A stretch of 64,000 nucleotides of DNA from Lichenicoccus roseus (GCF_005844085.1 NZ_VCDI01000001.1:62001-126000), one strand, 5' to 3'; positions 49,463 to 61,561 are shown, numbered from the stretch's first letter. Program-made: numbers and translations. Notes: a model not told the origin generated them from the letters alone.

Positions 49463-50296
49463 ATGAGCAAGACCGACTGGACCATCCACGTGATCGAGTA
49501 TGCACGGTCGAAAGACCAGCGCATGGGCGGCCTGATCCAGGGCGCGCCGCCCGACGAGGTGGTGGATCTGCCGTTCTCGTTCGTGCTCGCGCGGTCGAGC
49601 GCACACGTCGTGCTGGTCGATTGCGGCTTCATGCGCGACGGCAGCGGCGAGGCGATGAGCGTGAAGTTCGGCATTCCATACTGGATCTCGCCGCTGCGCA
49701 TGCTGGCGGAGCTCGGCATCCAGGCCGACGACGTCACCGACATCGTGCTCAGCCACGCGCATTTCGACCACATGGGCTCGATCGACCGTTTTCCGAAGGC
49801 GCGGCTGCATATCCAGAAACGCGAAATCCTGAGCTGGCACGAGGCGATGGCGCTGCCACCGGCGTTCGGGTTCCTGACCGCGATCGTCAACCCCGACGAT
49901 CTGCGTCATGCCTTCGACGCGGCTGTCGAGCACCGCCTGAACCTGGTGGATGGCGACCTGGACGATCTGTTGCCGGGCCTGCATGTCCGGCTTGGCATCG
50001 GGCACACCATGGGACAGCAGTTCGTGCTGATCGAGACGGCCCGCGGCACCCTGGTCGTCTCCGGCGACTGCGTCTACACGCGGAGCAACCTCTGCGGTCA
50101 CAACAACGACGGCGTCTACGTGCCGCTGGTCAACGCCGTCGGCGCCGCATGGGACCAGCTCAAGACGATCGACCGCATCAACAAGGCGATCGACGGCGAT
50201 CTGTCCCGGCTGGTCATCCTGCACGATGCCGCGCGCTGGGAGAATTTCCCGGTCGTGAAGGAGATCGAGGGCTTCCGGATCGTCAAAATCGCCTGA
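49463..50296 (+). CDS. Metallo-beta-lactamase-fold hydrolase, N-acyl homoserine lactonase-like
   Basis: The 277-residue enzyme has the dinuclear zinc motif HAHFDH (residues 98-103), then His in LGIGHTMGQQF, Asp in VVSGDCVYT and His in VILHDAARW, in the order and spacing of AHL- and gamma-lactonases (AttM/BlcC, AiiA-like). The motif GFMRDGSGEAM and a long N-terminal strand (MGGLIQG) fit the family. It would open a lactone, for example a sugar or butyrolactone. GGGAGGACATCG places the start at 49463. Neighbouring decayed sugar transport genes and intact dehydratase suggest a sugar lactone, though quorum-signal hydrolysis cannot be excluded. Confidence 0.88.
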   Translation: MSKTDWTIHVIEYARSKDQRMGGLIQGAPPDEVVDLPFSFVLARSSAHVVLVDCGFMRDGSGEAMSVKFGIPYWISPLRMLAELGIQADDVTDIVLSHAHFDHMGSIDRFPKARLHIQKREILSWHEAMALPPAFGFLTAIVNPDDLRHAFDAAVEHRLNLVDGDLDDLLPGLHVRLGIGHTMGQQFVLIETARGTLVVSGDCVYTRSNLCGHNNDGVYVPLVNAVGAAWDQLKTIDRINKAIDGDLSRLVILHDAARWENFPVVKEIEGFRIVKIA

Positions 50297-50328
50297 GCGG
50301 TCCGGGCACGATCCCGGCGTGCGTTACT

Positions 50329-51342
50329 TCAGGTGCTGGTTTTCGCCGGAACCCGCGGTATCGGCGTCATCCGGCTGCGGTCCTCGTCCCATAGTGCAAA
50401 GCTCGGCGCCCGCAGGGCATCGTGCAGGGTCAGGATCGTCGCCTGTCCGGTGATCTCGCCGCATGCATCGTGGCAGGCCTGCAGCCGGTAGTTTGGGATA
50501 CCCGGACGCAGATGATGCACATGGTGCAGGCCGATATTGCCGCTGAACCATTGCAGCACGCGTGGCAGCTTCAGGTATGATGCCCCGTGCAGCGAGGCCT
50601 GCCGGTAGTTCCACTCACCGGACCGCGACCATTGCGAATCCTCGAACCGGTGCTGCACCGAGAACAGCCAGATCCCGATGATGGCGGCGAGCGCCACGGC
50701 CGGCCCATGCACCAGCGCCACCGCGACCCAGCCCATCCGCGCCACCAGGCCGGCGAACACGCAGAGCAGGGCGACATTGAGCAGGACGACGCTCAGGCGC
50801 TCGCGGCGGCAGGAAGCCGGGGTGTCGAACGGCACCCGGTACAGCAGGACGAACACCACCGGAGGCAGCAGGAGATGCAGCAGCGCCGGATGATGGGTGA
50901 CCCGGTAGCTCCAGCGCGCCATGCGTCCGAGCCGGTGATATTCGGCCACGGTTAGGCAGTCGGAGAAGAAATCCGCCGGCACGCCGCGGCCGTCGAGATT
51001 GTTCCAGCTCGCATGATGGCGCGCATGCAGACGGCGCCAGTAGGCGAACGGCGTCAGGGTGACGAGGCTGCAGGCGAAGCCGACCACGTTGTTAAGACGC
51101 GCCGTGCGGAACAGCGAGCCGTGGCCGCAATCGTGCTGCAGCATGAAGATGCGCACGATCAGGCCACTGGCCGGCAGCGCCAGCAGCAGCGTCAGCCAGA
51201 TGCTCACATGGAGGGCGGCATACATCGCAACGACCAGTGCGACGTAGAGGCCGAACGACGATGCGGTCTGCCATGCGGCGCGGCCGGCCAGCGCGCCCTG
51301 GTAGGATTTCAGATCGGCCGTGTCGGGCGTGGTGGGGCGCAT
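50329..51342 (-). CDS. Membrane fatty acid desaturase (DesA-like)
   Basis: The 337-residue integral membrane protein has the three His boxes of diiron desaturases: HDCGH (box 1), HARHH (box 2) and HHVHH (box 3), at the right order and spacing, between four TM helices. NIGLHHVHHLRPGIPNYRLQ is the C-terminal box as found in delta-12 type acyl-lipid desaturases. It would introduce a double bond into membrane lipid acyl chains, so could modify membrane fluidity. Start at 51342 (MRPTT); an upstream ATG at 51372 is also possible. It converges on the lactonase gene. Confidence 0.9.
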   Translation of the reverse strand: MRPTTPDTADLKSYQGALAGRAAWQTASSFGLYVALVVAMYAALHVSIWLTLLLALPASGLIVRIFMLQHDCGHGSLFRTARLNNVVGFACSLVTLTPFAYWRRLHARHHASWNNLDGRGVPADFFSDCLTVAEYHRLGRMARWSYRVTHHPALLHLLLPPVVFVLLYRVPFDTPASCRRERLSVVLLNVALLCVFAGLVARMGWVAVALVHGPAVALAAIIGIWLFSVQHRFEDSQWSRSGEWNYRQASLHGASYLKLPRVLQWFSGNIGLHHVHHLRPGIPNYRLQACHDACGEITGQATILTLHDALRAPSFALWDEDRSRMTPIPRVPAKTST

Positions 51343-51426
51343 GCGTACCGGTGTATGCGCCCCCGGGACCATCCGCCATCGCTGTAGGCCGGTTTTCCGC
51401 TTGCGGAATCTACCTATCGCGACCGT

Positions 51427-52185
51427 CTACTGCGCCGTGAAGCCGCCATCGACCGGCAGCGCCACGCCGAGCACCAGGCTGGCGGCCGGGCTGCACAGCC
51501 ACAGCACGGCGGCGGCGACCTCTTCCGGGCGACCCATCCGGCCGATCGGTTGCCGCCCCAGGAACTCCTTCATCGAGGCGCAATCGATGCTATCGCCCAT
51601 CGGGGTGTCGATGCAGCCGGGGCAGACCGCATTCACCCGGATGCCATGCGCGGCATAGTCCAGCGCCGCCGCCCTGGTGAGGCCGATCACGCCGTGCTTG
51701 CTGCCGTGATAGGCGGCACGTCCGGCCAGCCCGACCAGGCCGCCGAGCGACGAGCAGTTGACGATCGCGCCGCTGCCCTGGCCGCGCATCTGCAGCAGCT
51801 CGTGCTTCATGCAGGTCCAGACACCGCGCAGGTTGACGGCATTCACCCGATCGAACGCCTCGCCGGTCTCGTCGGTGATGTCGCCCATCGGCCCGAGGAT
51901 GCCGGCATTGTTGTAGGCCATGTCGAGCCGGCCGAACTCGGCGACGGCGCACGCCACCATGGCGGCCGCCTGCGCCTCGTCGGTGACGTCCACGACCATG
52001 CCTGTCACCTGGCGCCCGGCGCCGCGCAGCCGGTCGGTCGCGTCGTGCAGCGCCTGCCGGTCGAGGTCGGTCATCAGCACGGCGGCGCCGGAGGCCGCGA
52101 AGGCCCCCGCGGTGGCCAGCCCCAGGCCGGAAGCGGCACCGGTCACCAGGGCCACCTGGCCCGTGAAATCGTAGGTCGGGTTCAT
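51427..52185 (-). CDS. Short-chain dehydrogenase (KduD/sugar dehydrogenase type)
   Basis: The 252-residue classical SDR has GAASGLG (residues 16-22), Asp near residue 41 (MTDLD, suggesting NAD preference), NNAG, Ser in VNCSSLGG and the catalytic block AYHGSKHG (Tyr and Lys), PGCIDTPM, and LPVDGGFTAQ. It resembles the cyclopentanol/glucose 1-dehydrogenase-like SDRs (2,5-dichloro-cyclohexadienediol dehydrogenase, LinC group). It lies 26 bases downstream of the aldo/keto reductase in the same direction; the two are probably co-transcribed. A sugar or sugar-acid substrate is suggested by context. Confidence 0.9.
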   Translation of the reverse strand: MNPTYDFTGQVALVTGAASGLGLATAGAFAASGAAVLMTDLDRQALHDATDRLRGAGRQVTGMVVDVTDEAQAAAMVACAVAEFGRLDMAYNNAGILGPMGDITDETGEAFDRVNAVNLRGVWTCMKHELLQMRGQGSGAIVNCSSLGGLVGLAGRAAYHGSKHGVIGLTRAAALDYAAHGIRVNAVCPGCIDTPMGDSIDCASMKEFLGRQPIGRMGRPEEVAAAVLWLCSPAASLVLGVALPVDGGFTAQ

Positions 52186-52211
52186 CGTCGGGTTCCTGTG
52201 ATGGTCGCGTG

Positions 52212-55133
<2,922 letters not shown>

Positions 55134-55207
55134 GGTGATGCTCTCGTTGCCTGTCTGTCCGGTGGCCACCGCGCCGGCGCACCGCGCCGGCTACCTCCCG
55201 GATGTCA

Positions 55208-55219
55208 TTAGTCAGACAA
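55208..55219. promoter_or_regulatory. Candidate GntR (FadR-type) operator upstream of the dehydratase
   Basis: TTAGTCAGACAA is a near-perfect dyad around the central A: TTAGTC against GACAAA, differing at one position. It fits the T-x-GTC-x-GAC-x-A pattern bound by many FadR-subfamily GntR regulators of sugar-acid and organic-acid genes. It lies in an AT-richer patch about 75 bases upstream of the dehydratase ATG. No gntR gene is in this window, so the regulator would be elsewhere. Confidence 0.45.
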
Positions 55220-55287
55220 ATAATCGCGAAAGAACAGCGATACAAGCCGGATGGGGGAACCGTCCCGGCAGGCCCCCGGAGAGTGGG

Positions 55288-56067
55288 CTACGGACGGCGC
55301 GCGAGCGCCAGGATGTGCAGGCCGGCATCCGCCAGCAGCGGATCGTGCGCCGCCGCGCGATCGATCGCGGCGTACAGACCATCCTCGTCCGCCAGCGGCG
55401 CGCAGGCGGCGAGCCGGCCGGACGCCGTCGCGGTTACCGCCAGCGCATGGCAGCGCACATCGACCAGTCCGGCATCCAGAAGCGCCGCCTTCAGCGTGCC
55501 GCTGTCATAGAGGCGGCGCTTCGGCCGGCGCCGCTCGGGATGCCACCGCTCGGGAGCATGCCCGCGCTGCTGCTCCTGCAGCCAGCCCAGCACCAGGGAG
55601 AGCAGGTTCTCGACGCGGACGCAGAGGATGCCGCCAGGCTTCACCAGGCCGACCAGGCGCTGCAACGCCAGGAACGGATCGGCAGCCGACTGCAAGGTCG
55701 CCGTCGCCAGCACCAGGTCGCCGCGATCCTTGTCTGTCCACTCGATGCGTTCGGCTTCGGGGCCGGTGATCTCGTCGCCGGCCAGGCTGGTGACGCGGCA
55801 GCCGCGTTCGATCCAGCGACGCGTCCAGCGCGCGCCACCGCGGTCGGCCTCGACGACATGCGCGCCCGGCGGCAGCGGGATGGCGGAGACCAGCTCCCAG
55901 GCGAGCGCATCGTGCAGCCGGCGATCGGCGGGCGCGTCATGCCAGCGCAGCTCCATGACTTCCAGCAACGCGTCCACCACCGGCGGCGCCGGCAACGCGG
56001 GAAAATCCATTGCCGCAGTCATGCGGGAGTAGTCCTCGGGTCGACGGTCGGCAAACAGGTGTGTCAC
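55288..56067 (-). CDS. Class I SAM-dependent methyltransferase-like protein
   Basis: The 259-residue protein has a Rossmann-type region: PPGAHVVEADRGGARWTRRW (with a weak motif I that lacks the usual G-x-G-x-G), VTSLAGDEITG, GDLVLATATLQSAADPFLAL and VKPGGILCVRVENLLSLVLG. The last part, GTLKAALLDAGLVDVRCHAL, is typical of small-molecule methyltransferases. The acceptor is unknown. Upstream at 56068-56212 is an AT-rich gap of about 145 bases, between this gene and the tlpA stop. It is otherwise isolated. Loss of the glycine motif leaves room for a non-enzymatic role. Confidence 0.7.
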   Translation of the reverse strand: MTHLFADRRPEDYSRMTAAMDFPALPAPPVVDALLEVMELRWHDAPADRRLHDALAWELVSAIPLPPGAHVVEADRGGARWTRRWIERGCRVTSLAGDEITGPEAERIEWTDKDRGDLVLATATLQSAADPFLALQRLVGLVKPGGILCVRVENLLSLVLGWLQEQQRGHAPERWHPERRRPKRRLYDSGTLKAALLDAGLVDVRCHALAVTATASGRLAACAPLADEDGLYAAIDRAAAHDPLLADAGLHILALARRP

Positions 56068-56212
56068 GGCAGATCAGTCCAGCCTGGATGAAGACCTTCA
56101 AAGCATATCTCCCCGGTCGGGGCATCGTTATTGTATGCGATCGAAAGTAAATGACGGCGTTTTAGCGTTCCAAAGTTGTAACGATCAAACAACCGTCGCG
56201 TCTTCGATGCTG

Positions 56213-56854
56213 CTAACCGGCCATCCGTTGCAACGACGCGGCGGCATCGCGGTCGTCCCACCGTACCGGGCCCTGGATGCGGGCGACCTCCTGGCCGCCG
56301 CGATCGATCACCAGGGTGGTCGGAATGCCGTCCAGCCGCAACGCCATCATGGTTTCGCTGTGCGGATCCAGCAGCACCGGCAGGTTGCGTATGCCGTGCG
56401 AGGCATAGAACGGCGTCACCGCCGCGGCCCCGGCACGGTCGAGCGAGACCGCCAGCACCGTCATCGGCGGCTTCGATGCCGCCATGGCGCCGGCCAGCGC
56501 ATCGAGCGCCGGCATCTCCGAGACGCAGGGGGTGCACCAGGTAGCCCAGAAGTTCAGGATCACGCCGCGACCGGCATAGTCGGCCAGCGTGCGCCGGACG
56601 CCGTCCGCGGTGGTGAAGGCGAGCGCAGGCAGCGCGGCCGGTGCATGTGGCTGCAGGTCGGCGATGCCGCGGGGCGCCGGGCCGGGGGCGGCAGGCGGCG
56701 CGGCGTTCCGCGCCGGACCGGTGCCGGGCGCCTCCGGGCCCGGAGTCGGTGCTTGGCGCAGGGAATTGCGTGCGACCAGGGCGGCCAGTAGGGTCCCACC
56801 CGCCGCCAGCAGGCCGCGGCGCATGACGATTGGCGTGATCAGGGGCATCTGCAT
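56213..56854 (-). CDS. tlpA: Membrane-anchored thioredoxin-like protein (TlpA/ResA family)
   Basis: The 213-residue protein has an N-terminal anchor or signal helix ([14 protein letters not shown]), a Pro/Ala-rich linker and a periplasmic thioredoxin fold from about residue 75. The active site is [10 protein letters not shown] (Cys107, Cys110). The cis-Pro loop is [10 protein letters not shown] and ILNFWATWC is the classic TlpA strand. In Bradyrhizobium TlpA reduces the CuA site of cytochrome oxidase. Its ATG at 56854 is divergent from, and overlaps, the argH ATG at 56853, sharing CATG. This divergent tlpA-argH arrangement is known from alphaproteobacteria. Confidence 0.87.
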   Translation of the reverse strand: MQMPLITPIVMRRGLLAAGGTLLAALVARNSLRQAPTPGPEAPGTGPARNAAPPAAPGPAPRGIADLQPHAPAALPALAFTTADGVRRTLADYAGRGVILNFWATWCTPCVSEMPALDALAGAMAASKPPMTVLAVSLDRAGAAAVTPFYASHGIRNLPVLLDPHSETMMALRLDGIPTTLVIDRGGQEVARIQGPVRWDDRDAAASLQRMAG

Positions 56855-58328
56855 GTCTTTAGAAGCGGGCGACAGGCAGGGGAAGCCCGGCGCATTGCCA
56901 GCAAGTGCCGCCGCGGGAAGCGGGGCGAATGCCCAGTGGGGCGGACGCTTCGCCGGCGGACCGTCCGCGATCATGCAGGAGATCAACGCCTCGATCGGCT
57001 TCGACCGCGCGCTGTGGCGGCAGGACATACGCGCCTCGCTGGCGCACGCCGCCATGCTGGCGCGCACCGGCATCATCGAGGCCGCCGACGAACAGGCGAT
57101 CCGTGCCGGGCTGGAGCAGATCGCAGGCGAGATCGAGGCCGGGCGCTTCGAATTCGACGCCGCGCTCGAGGACATCCACATGAACATCGAGGCGCGGCTC
57201 TCGGAGCGCATCGGCGAGGCTGGCCTGCGGCTGCATACCGCGCGCAGCCGCAACGACCAGGTCGCCACCGACTTCCGGCTCTGGGTACGCGACGCCATCG
57301 ACGGCCTCGACGCGCAGGCCGCCGCCCTGATGCTGAGCCTGTCGCGGCGGGCGCTGCAGCACGCCGCCGACCCGATGCCCGGCTTCACCCACCTGCAGAC
57401 CGCACAGCCGGTCACCTTCGGGCACCACCTGCTGGCCTATGTCGAGATGCTCGCACGCGACCGTGGCCGGCTCGCCGATACAGGCCGGCGCCTGAACCAG
57501 TGCCCGCTCGGCTCGGCGGCGCTGGCCGGCACCTCGTTCCCGATCGACCGCCGCATGACCGCGAGCGCCCTCGGCTTCGACCGTCCGTGCGGCAACTCGC
57601 TGGACGCGGTCTCCGACCGGGACTTCGCGCTCGAATATCTCTCCTCGCTGGCGATCATGGCGATGCACCTCTCGCGCCTCGCAGAGGAGATCGTCACCTG
57701 GTGCTCGTCGCCGTTCGGCTTCATCCGGCTGTCGGATGCCTTCACCACCGGCTCCTCGATCATGCCGCAGAAGCGCAACCCGGACGCCGCGGAACTCATC
57801 CGCGCCAAGACCGGCCGCATCACCGGCGCGCTGGTCGGGCTGCTTACGGTGATGAAGGGACTGCCGCTGGCCTATGCCAAGGACATGCAGGAGGACAAGG
57901 AGCCGGTGTTCCAGGCCACCGGGAGCGCCAGCCTGTCGCTTGCCGCGATGGACGGCATGGTGCGCGACCTGGTCGCCGAGACCGGACGGATGAACGCGCT
58001 GGCTGGTTCCGGCTATGCCACCGCCACCGATCTCGCCGACTGGCTGGTGCGGGTGCTGAAGCTGCCGTTCCGCACCGCACACCACGTCACCGGCCGGCTG
58101 GTCGGCCGCGCCGAGGCGCGTGGCGTGGATCTGGCCGGCCTGTCGCTTGCCGAGATGCAGGCCGAGGAGCCGGGCATCACCGGCGACGTGTTCTCGGTGC
58201 TGACGGTGGCCGCCTCGGTGGCGTCGCGCACCAGCGAGGGTGGCACCGCCCCCGGCAACGTGCGGCGGGCGGCACAGGGCTGGATCGCGCAGCTGTCCGG
58301 TGACGCGCAACCGGGGGACGGCGCATGA
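56853..58328 (+). CDS. argH: Argininosuccinate lyase
   Basis: The last step of arginine synthesis: argininosuccinate to arginine and fumarate. The 491-residue protein has the fumarase/aspartase superfamily signature [15 protein letters not shown] (near residue 301), with the catalytic Ser in its flexible loop. [28 protein letters not shown] and [20 protein letters not shown] are further family blocks. A roughly 30-residue low-similarity N-terminal extension precedes [12 protein letters not shown], so the true start may be later. The ATG overlaps the tlpA start; the TGA overlaps lptM (ATGA). Confidence 0.96.
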   Translation: MSLEAGDRQGKPGALPASAAAGSGANAQWGGRFAGGPSAIMQEINASIGFDRALWRQDIRASLAHAAMLARTGIIEAADEQAIRAGLEQIAGEIEAGRFEFDAALEDIHMNIEARLSERIGEAGLRLHTARSRNDQVATDFRLWVRDAIDGLDAQAAALMLSLSRRALQHAADPMPGFTHLQTAQPVTFGHHLLAYVEMLARDRGRLADTGRRLNQCPLGSAALAGTSFPIDRRMTASALGFDRPCGNSLDAVSDRDFALEYLSSLAIMAMHLSRLAEEIVTWCSSPFGFIRLSDAFTTGSSIMPQKRNPDAAELIRAKTGRITGALVGLLTVMKGLPLAYAKDMQEDKEPVFQATGSASLSLAAMDGMVRDLVAETGRMNALAGSGYATATDLADWLVRVLKLPFRTAHHVTGRLVGRAEARGVDLAGLSLAEMQAEEPGITGDVFSVLTVAASVASRTSEGGTAPGNVRRAAQGWIAQLSGDAQPGDGA

Positions 58329-58459
58329 GGCGGTTCGTGCTGCTGGCACTGGTGCTGCTGATCGGCCTGCCGCTCGCTGCCTGCGGACGCAAGGGCGCGC
58401 CGCACGCGCCCGGCCCGGCCGACCGCATCATCTATCCGAAATCGTATCCGACGGAGTAG
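58325..58459 (+). CDS. lptM: Small LptM-like lipoprotein
   Basis: A 44-residue lipoprotein precursor: a signal helix ([20 protein letters not shown]), with lipobox L-A-A-C and then [10 protein letters not shown]. It matches the short LptM/YifL family (C-G-x-K-G-x-x-x-x-P), which in E. coli helps mature the LPS translocon LptD. The ATG overlaps the argH TGA (ATGA), so it is coupled to argH, as in many Proteobacteria, where it precedes lysA. Here lysA lies about 3.6 kb further on. Its last 32 bases are antisense to the end of the S1 protease. Confidence 0.78.
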   Translation: MRRFVLLALVLLIGLPLAACGRKGAPHAPGPADRIIYPKSYPTE

Positions 58460-59246
58460 CCGCCGGGGCCGCCACCAGGGCCGCCGCGCGACCGCCGACG
58501 CTACCGATCCGCGCCTCGATCTGCACCCCGATCACCACCCACCGCCCGGCGGCGTCGCGGGCGAGCAGCGGCGCGCCGCTGGTGCCCCTGGTGCCGGCGC
58601 AATCGTGGTCCAGCACCTGTCCCGGCCCGATCCGCCTGATGCCGAGCAGCCGGCAGGGTGCTCCGCTGGCCGCGACCTCGTCGCGATCCGCGCCATAGCC
58701 GGCCATCGCCAGGGGGGTGCCGGAAGCCGGTAGCGCGTGCGCGATACGCAAGGTCTCGGCAACGGGCGCGATCGGATGGTCCAGCAGCAGCAGCGCCCGG
58801 TCCAGGGCCTCCGGGACCGGACGCCCGCGATCGGCGCCGGGCGGCAGGACGAACCGGCGTGCCTGGGCGTGTGCGGCGTAATCGCCCATCCGGTAGCGCA
58901 GCAGGACGTGCACCGAAGCCGGCTGCAGCAGACGCCCGGTCGCATCAGAGTACAGGCAGTGTGCCGCGGTGACGGCGATATCGGGTGCGATCAGGAAGCC
59001 GGTGCACCGTGCGCCCAGTTGGGTCTGCACGCGCAGGAGGCCCTGCCAGGGCGGGACCTGCAGGGAGACCTCGTGCGGACGCTGGCTACCCTCGCCGGGG
59101 AGCACGGTTGCCTCATGAAGCGTCGCTGCCCCGGGAAGCGTCGCCTCCCCGTGCCGCGGAGGCGCTGGTACCTGCGGTCGTGCGGCGGACAGCGGCCATG
59201 GCGCAAAAGCCGCAGCGAGGAGGAAAATCCGCGGCAGCCTGATCAT
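58428..59246 (-). CDS. Secreted trypsin-like (S1) serine protease
   Basis: The 272-residue protein has a signal peptide ending near AAR|P (about residue 22). The catalytic triad is His96 (AVTAAHCLYS), Asp149 in ALDRALLLLD, and Ser223 in RGTSGAPLL. The Gly-Thr-Ser-Gly-Ala-Pro replaces the usual G-D-S-G-G-P, as in V8-like (PF13365/S1B) proteases of bacteria. Cys81-Cys97 and Cys198-Cys216 could form disulfides. It is presumably a periplasmic protease. The gene converges on lptM and interrupts the usual argH-lptM-lysA order. Its 3' end overlaps lptM by 32 bases. Confidence 0.85.
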   Translation of the reverse strand: MIRLPRIFLLAAAFAPWPLSAARPQVPAPPRHGEATLPGAATLHEATVLPGEGSQRPHEVSLQVPPWQGLLRVQTQLGARCTGFLIAPDIAVTAAHCLYSDATGRLLQPASVHVLLRYRMGDYAAHAQARRFVLPPGADRGRPVPEALDRALLLLDHPIAPVAETLRIAHALPASGTPLAMAGYGADRDEVAASGAPCRLLGIRRIGPGQVLDHDCAGTRGTSGAPLLARDAAGRWVVIGVQIEARIGSVGGRAAALVAAPAATPSDTISDR

Positions 59247-59293
59247 TCCGTATTCAGATCGTCCCGGACAGCGCATCAAAGGCACGGATCGAC

Positions 59294-59557
59294 ATGATCG
59301 TGCCATCAACAAGCCACGAAGCCGATGAAGATCGGCGATGGCAAGACGGCCGGTGGCCCGCCCGGGAGGATTTCGTGCGCAGACAGGACCCGGAGACTCG
59401 TCAGGCACCGGTCGACGAACGGATCGCGCATCGGGCGCTCGGGCTGCCGGGTCCGCGCGCCGGCGCCGGGTCGATGTCCCAGCAGGCGCGCGACCGGCTT
59501 TATGAACGGATGTTTCCGCGCGAGATCTGTGGCGGCGGCGACGAGGGCAGCGAGTAG
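59294..59557 (+). CDS. Hypothetical small hydrophilic protein
   Basis: The 87-residue frame runs from ATG 59294 to TAG 59555-59557. It is charged and unstructured-looking, with the end ARDRLYERMFPRE and a Gly/Glu tail. Third-position GC is moderately high, which argues weakly for coding. No ribosome site is clear; a start at GTG 59374 is possible. I do not recognise it. An opposite-strand frame (59306-59578) covers the same bases and looks less likely. The region 59247-59632 otherwise holds nothing identifiable. Confidence 0.3.
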   Translation: MIVPSTSHEADEDRRWQDGRWPAREDFVRRQDPETRQAPVDERIAHRALGLPGPRAGAGSMSQQARDRLYERMFPREICGGGDEGSE

Positions 59558-59632
59558 GCTGTCGGATGACTGGTGCAACAGTCCCGGCCCCGCCTGGGCC
59601 GGGACGTAGTCGTGCTGGCGGAACCGCCCTGC

Positions 59633-60484
59633 TCAGGAGCGAGCGAAGCGGGCGAGATCCTCCGTGAGCCGGTCCTTGTCGGTCATGAACAGCCCGTGCG
59701 GGGCACTCTCGTAGCGCAGGTAGGTCGCATGCGGCAGCGCGGCCGCAACGGCGTCGCCGGTGACACCCGCCGGCACCGTCTTGTCGCCGGTGCCGTGGAT
59801 GACCAGCGTCGGGATCTTGAAGGCGGCAAGATCGCCGCGGAAATCGGTTTCCGAAAAGGCCCGGACGCAATCGATGGTCGCCAACGGGGAGGCCTGCAAG
59901 GCCATGAACAGCGTCCACTGCATGATGGCGCTGGAAACCGGCGAGCCGAGCAGCCCCGCACCGAAGAACAGCTTGCCGAACTCGTTCAGGAAGTGCGGCC
60001 GGTCATCCTCCAGCTGTCCGATCATCTGGTCGAACACCGAGCGATCGACGCCATCCGGGTGATCCGGCGTCTTGAGCACGAAGGGCACCACGGAAGAGAC
60101 CAGCGCCACCCGGCCGATCCGGGCACCGCCATGGCGCGACAGGTAGCGCGCGATCTCGCCACCGCCCATGGAGAAGCCAACCAGCGTCGCGTCCTGGAGG
60201 TCGAGTTCGTCCAGCAGTGACTTCAGGTCGTCGGCGAAGACGTCGTAGTCGTACGGTCCCGAGGGCTGATCCGAGCGGCCGAAGCCGCGGCGGTCGTAGG
60301 CGATGGTGCGCAGACCCTGCCGGGCCAGCGGCGTCATCTGGTACTCCCACATGTCGGCATTGAGCGGCCAGCCATGGATGAACACGATCGGCCCGGGCGC
60401 GTCGCGCGGCGTCGCGCCTGCGCTTCCCGCGAACCAGTCCTTGTAGAACAGGCGGGTTCCGTCCCCCGTCGTGATGTGCGGCAT
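59633..60484 (-). CDS. Alpha/beta hydrolase, non-heme chloroperoxidase/arylesterase type
   Basis: The 283-residue protein has FIHGWPLNADMWEYQM (oxyanion region), YDRRGFGRSDQP, the nucleophile elbow GFSMGGGE with Ser105, LVSSVVPFVLKT, Asp in HGTGDKTVP and His in APHGLFMTD. This is the cofactor-free perhydrolase/bromoperoxidase-esterase group (for example Pseudomonas arylesterase). It has no signal peptide. Physiological role is unclear; reported activities are on aryl esters and peracid formation. The divergent SDR at 60670 starts 186 bases away. Confidence 0.9.
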   Translation of the reverse strand: MPHITTGDGTRLFYKDWFAGSAGATPRDAPGPIVFIHGWPLNADMWEYQMTPLARQGLRTIAYDRRGFGRSDQPSGPYDYDVFADDLKSLLDELDLQDATLVGFSMGGGEIARYLSRHGGARIGRVALVSSVVPFVLKTPDHPDGVDRSVFDQMIGQLEDDRPHFLNEFGKLFFGAGLLGSPVSSAIMQWTLFMALQASPLATIDCVRAFSETDFRGDLAAFKIPTLVIHGTGDKTVPAGVTGDAVAAALPHATYLRYESAPHGLFMTDKDRLTEDLARFARS

Positions 60485-60669
60485 ATCGATGCTCCCTGCT
60501 GCCGGACCCGGTGCCGCCGGCTTCTGAAGCGAACGGCGCCTCCTGCGGACGGTTTCAGCCAGGGACGGGCCCGCACCGTGCCGTGATGGAGTCCCAGAGC
60601 AACCGCTGCCGCGGCCACCGGTTCGAGGAGCTTGGCCGACCGCCCCGGTCGCAGCCTTGCGAGAGCGAC

Positions 60670-61542
60670 ATGAACCAGGATCCGCGCAGCAACTATCCGA
60701 CCCCGCCGTTCAGCCAGCCGAAGATCGACCCGCCCGGCTCGAGCGCCGAGATGACGCCGAAGCCCGACCATGGCGAGAGCAGCTATCGGGGCTCGGGCAA
60801 GCTGGAGGGACAGGTGGCGCTGATCACCGGCGGCGACAGCGGCATCGGCCGCGCGGTCGCGATCGCCTTCGCACGCGAGGGCGCCGACGTCGCCATCTCG
60901 TTCCTCGACGAAAGCGCCGATGCGCGCGACACCATCGGCTGGATCGAAGAGGCGGGTCGCCGCGCGCTCGCCCTGCCGGGCGACATCACCAGCCGCGCGC
61001 TCTGCCGCGGCCTGGTCGAGAAGGTGGTCGCCGAGTTCGGCCGGATCGACATCCTGGTCAACAACGCCGCCTTCCAGCGCACCCACGAGAAGTTCGAGGA
61101 GATCGACGGCGACGAGTGGGAGCTGACGTTTGCCACCAACGTGCATGCGATGTTCCACCTGACCCAGGCGGCGGTGCCGCACATGCGGCCGGGCAGCACC
61201 ATCATCAACACCACCTCGGTCAATGCCGACATGCCGCCGCCGACGATGATCGCGTACGATGCCACCAAGGGCGCGATCTCCAACTTCACCGGCGGCGCCG
61301 GGCAACTGCTGGCCAAGCAGGGCATACGCATGAACGCGGTGGCGCCCGGTCCGATCTGGACGCCGCTGATCCCGTCGACGATGGACGCGGACTCGGTGAA
61401 GAATTTCGGTGCCCAGACCCCGCTCGGCCGGCCGGGCCAGCCGGCCGAGCTTGCCGCCGCCTACGTGCTGCTGGCGTCCAACGAGAGCAGCTACATGAGC
61501 GGCGCGATCATCCCGGTGACCGGCGGCAGGCCGATCCTGTAG
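60670..61542 (+). CDS. SDR family oxidoreductase (YhdF/GSP39-like)
   Basis: The 290-residue protein has an N-terminal Pro-rich extension (NYPTPPFSQPKIDPPG) typical of the YdaD/YhdF/GSP39 general-stress SDRs. Then GGDSGIGRAVAIAFAREGAD, NNAAFQRTH, catalytic Ser in NTTSVNAD, the Tyr-Asp-Ala-Thr-Lys block AYDATKGA, and PGPIWTPLIPST. It is an NAD(P)-dependent dehydrogenase of unknown substrate. The ATG at 60670 is preceded by GAGAGCGAC. Relatives are linked to glucose or stress responses, but not firmly. Confidence 0.9.
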   Translation: MNQDPRSNYPTPPFSQPKIDPPGSSAEMTPKPDHGESSYRGSGKLEGQVALITGGDSGIGRAVAIAFAREGADVAISFLDESADARDTIGWIEEAGRRALALPGDITSRALCRGLVEKVVAEFGRIDILVNNAAFQRTHEKFEEIDGDEWELTFATNVHAMFHLTQAAVPHMRPGSTIINTTSVNADMPPPTMIAYDATKGAISNFTGGAGQLLAKQGIRMNAVAPGPIWTPLIPSTMDADSVKNFGAQTPLGRPGQPAELAAAYVLLASNESSYMSGAIIPVTGGRPIL

Positions 61543-61561
61543 GCGACCGGCCCCGGGGCCG

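Noticed and set aside
49463-50296. Quorum-quenching role for the lactonase-like enzyme
   Set aside because: The fold allows it, but no luxI/luxR gene is near and the context is sugar catabolism. I keep it only as an alternative.
56068-56212. Small RNA or riboswitch in the AT-rich gap
   Set aside because: The only structure I see is a short CCCC-GGTC-GGGG hairpin. There is no conserved aptamer or T-run terminator, so it is treated as ordinary promoter DNA.
58325-58459. Toxin or bacteriocin-like peptide
   Set aside because: The lipobox L-A-A-C followed by C-G-x-K-G and coupling to argH identify an LptM-like lipoprotein instead.
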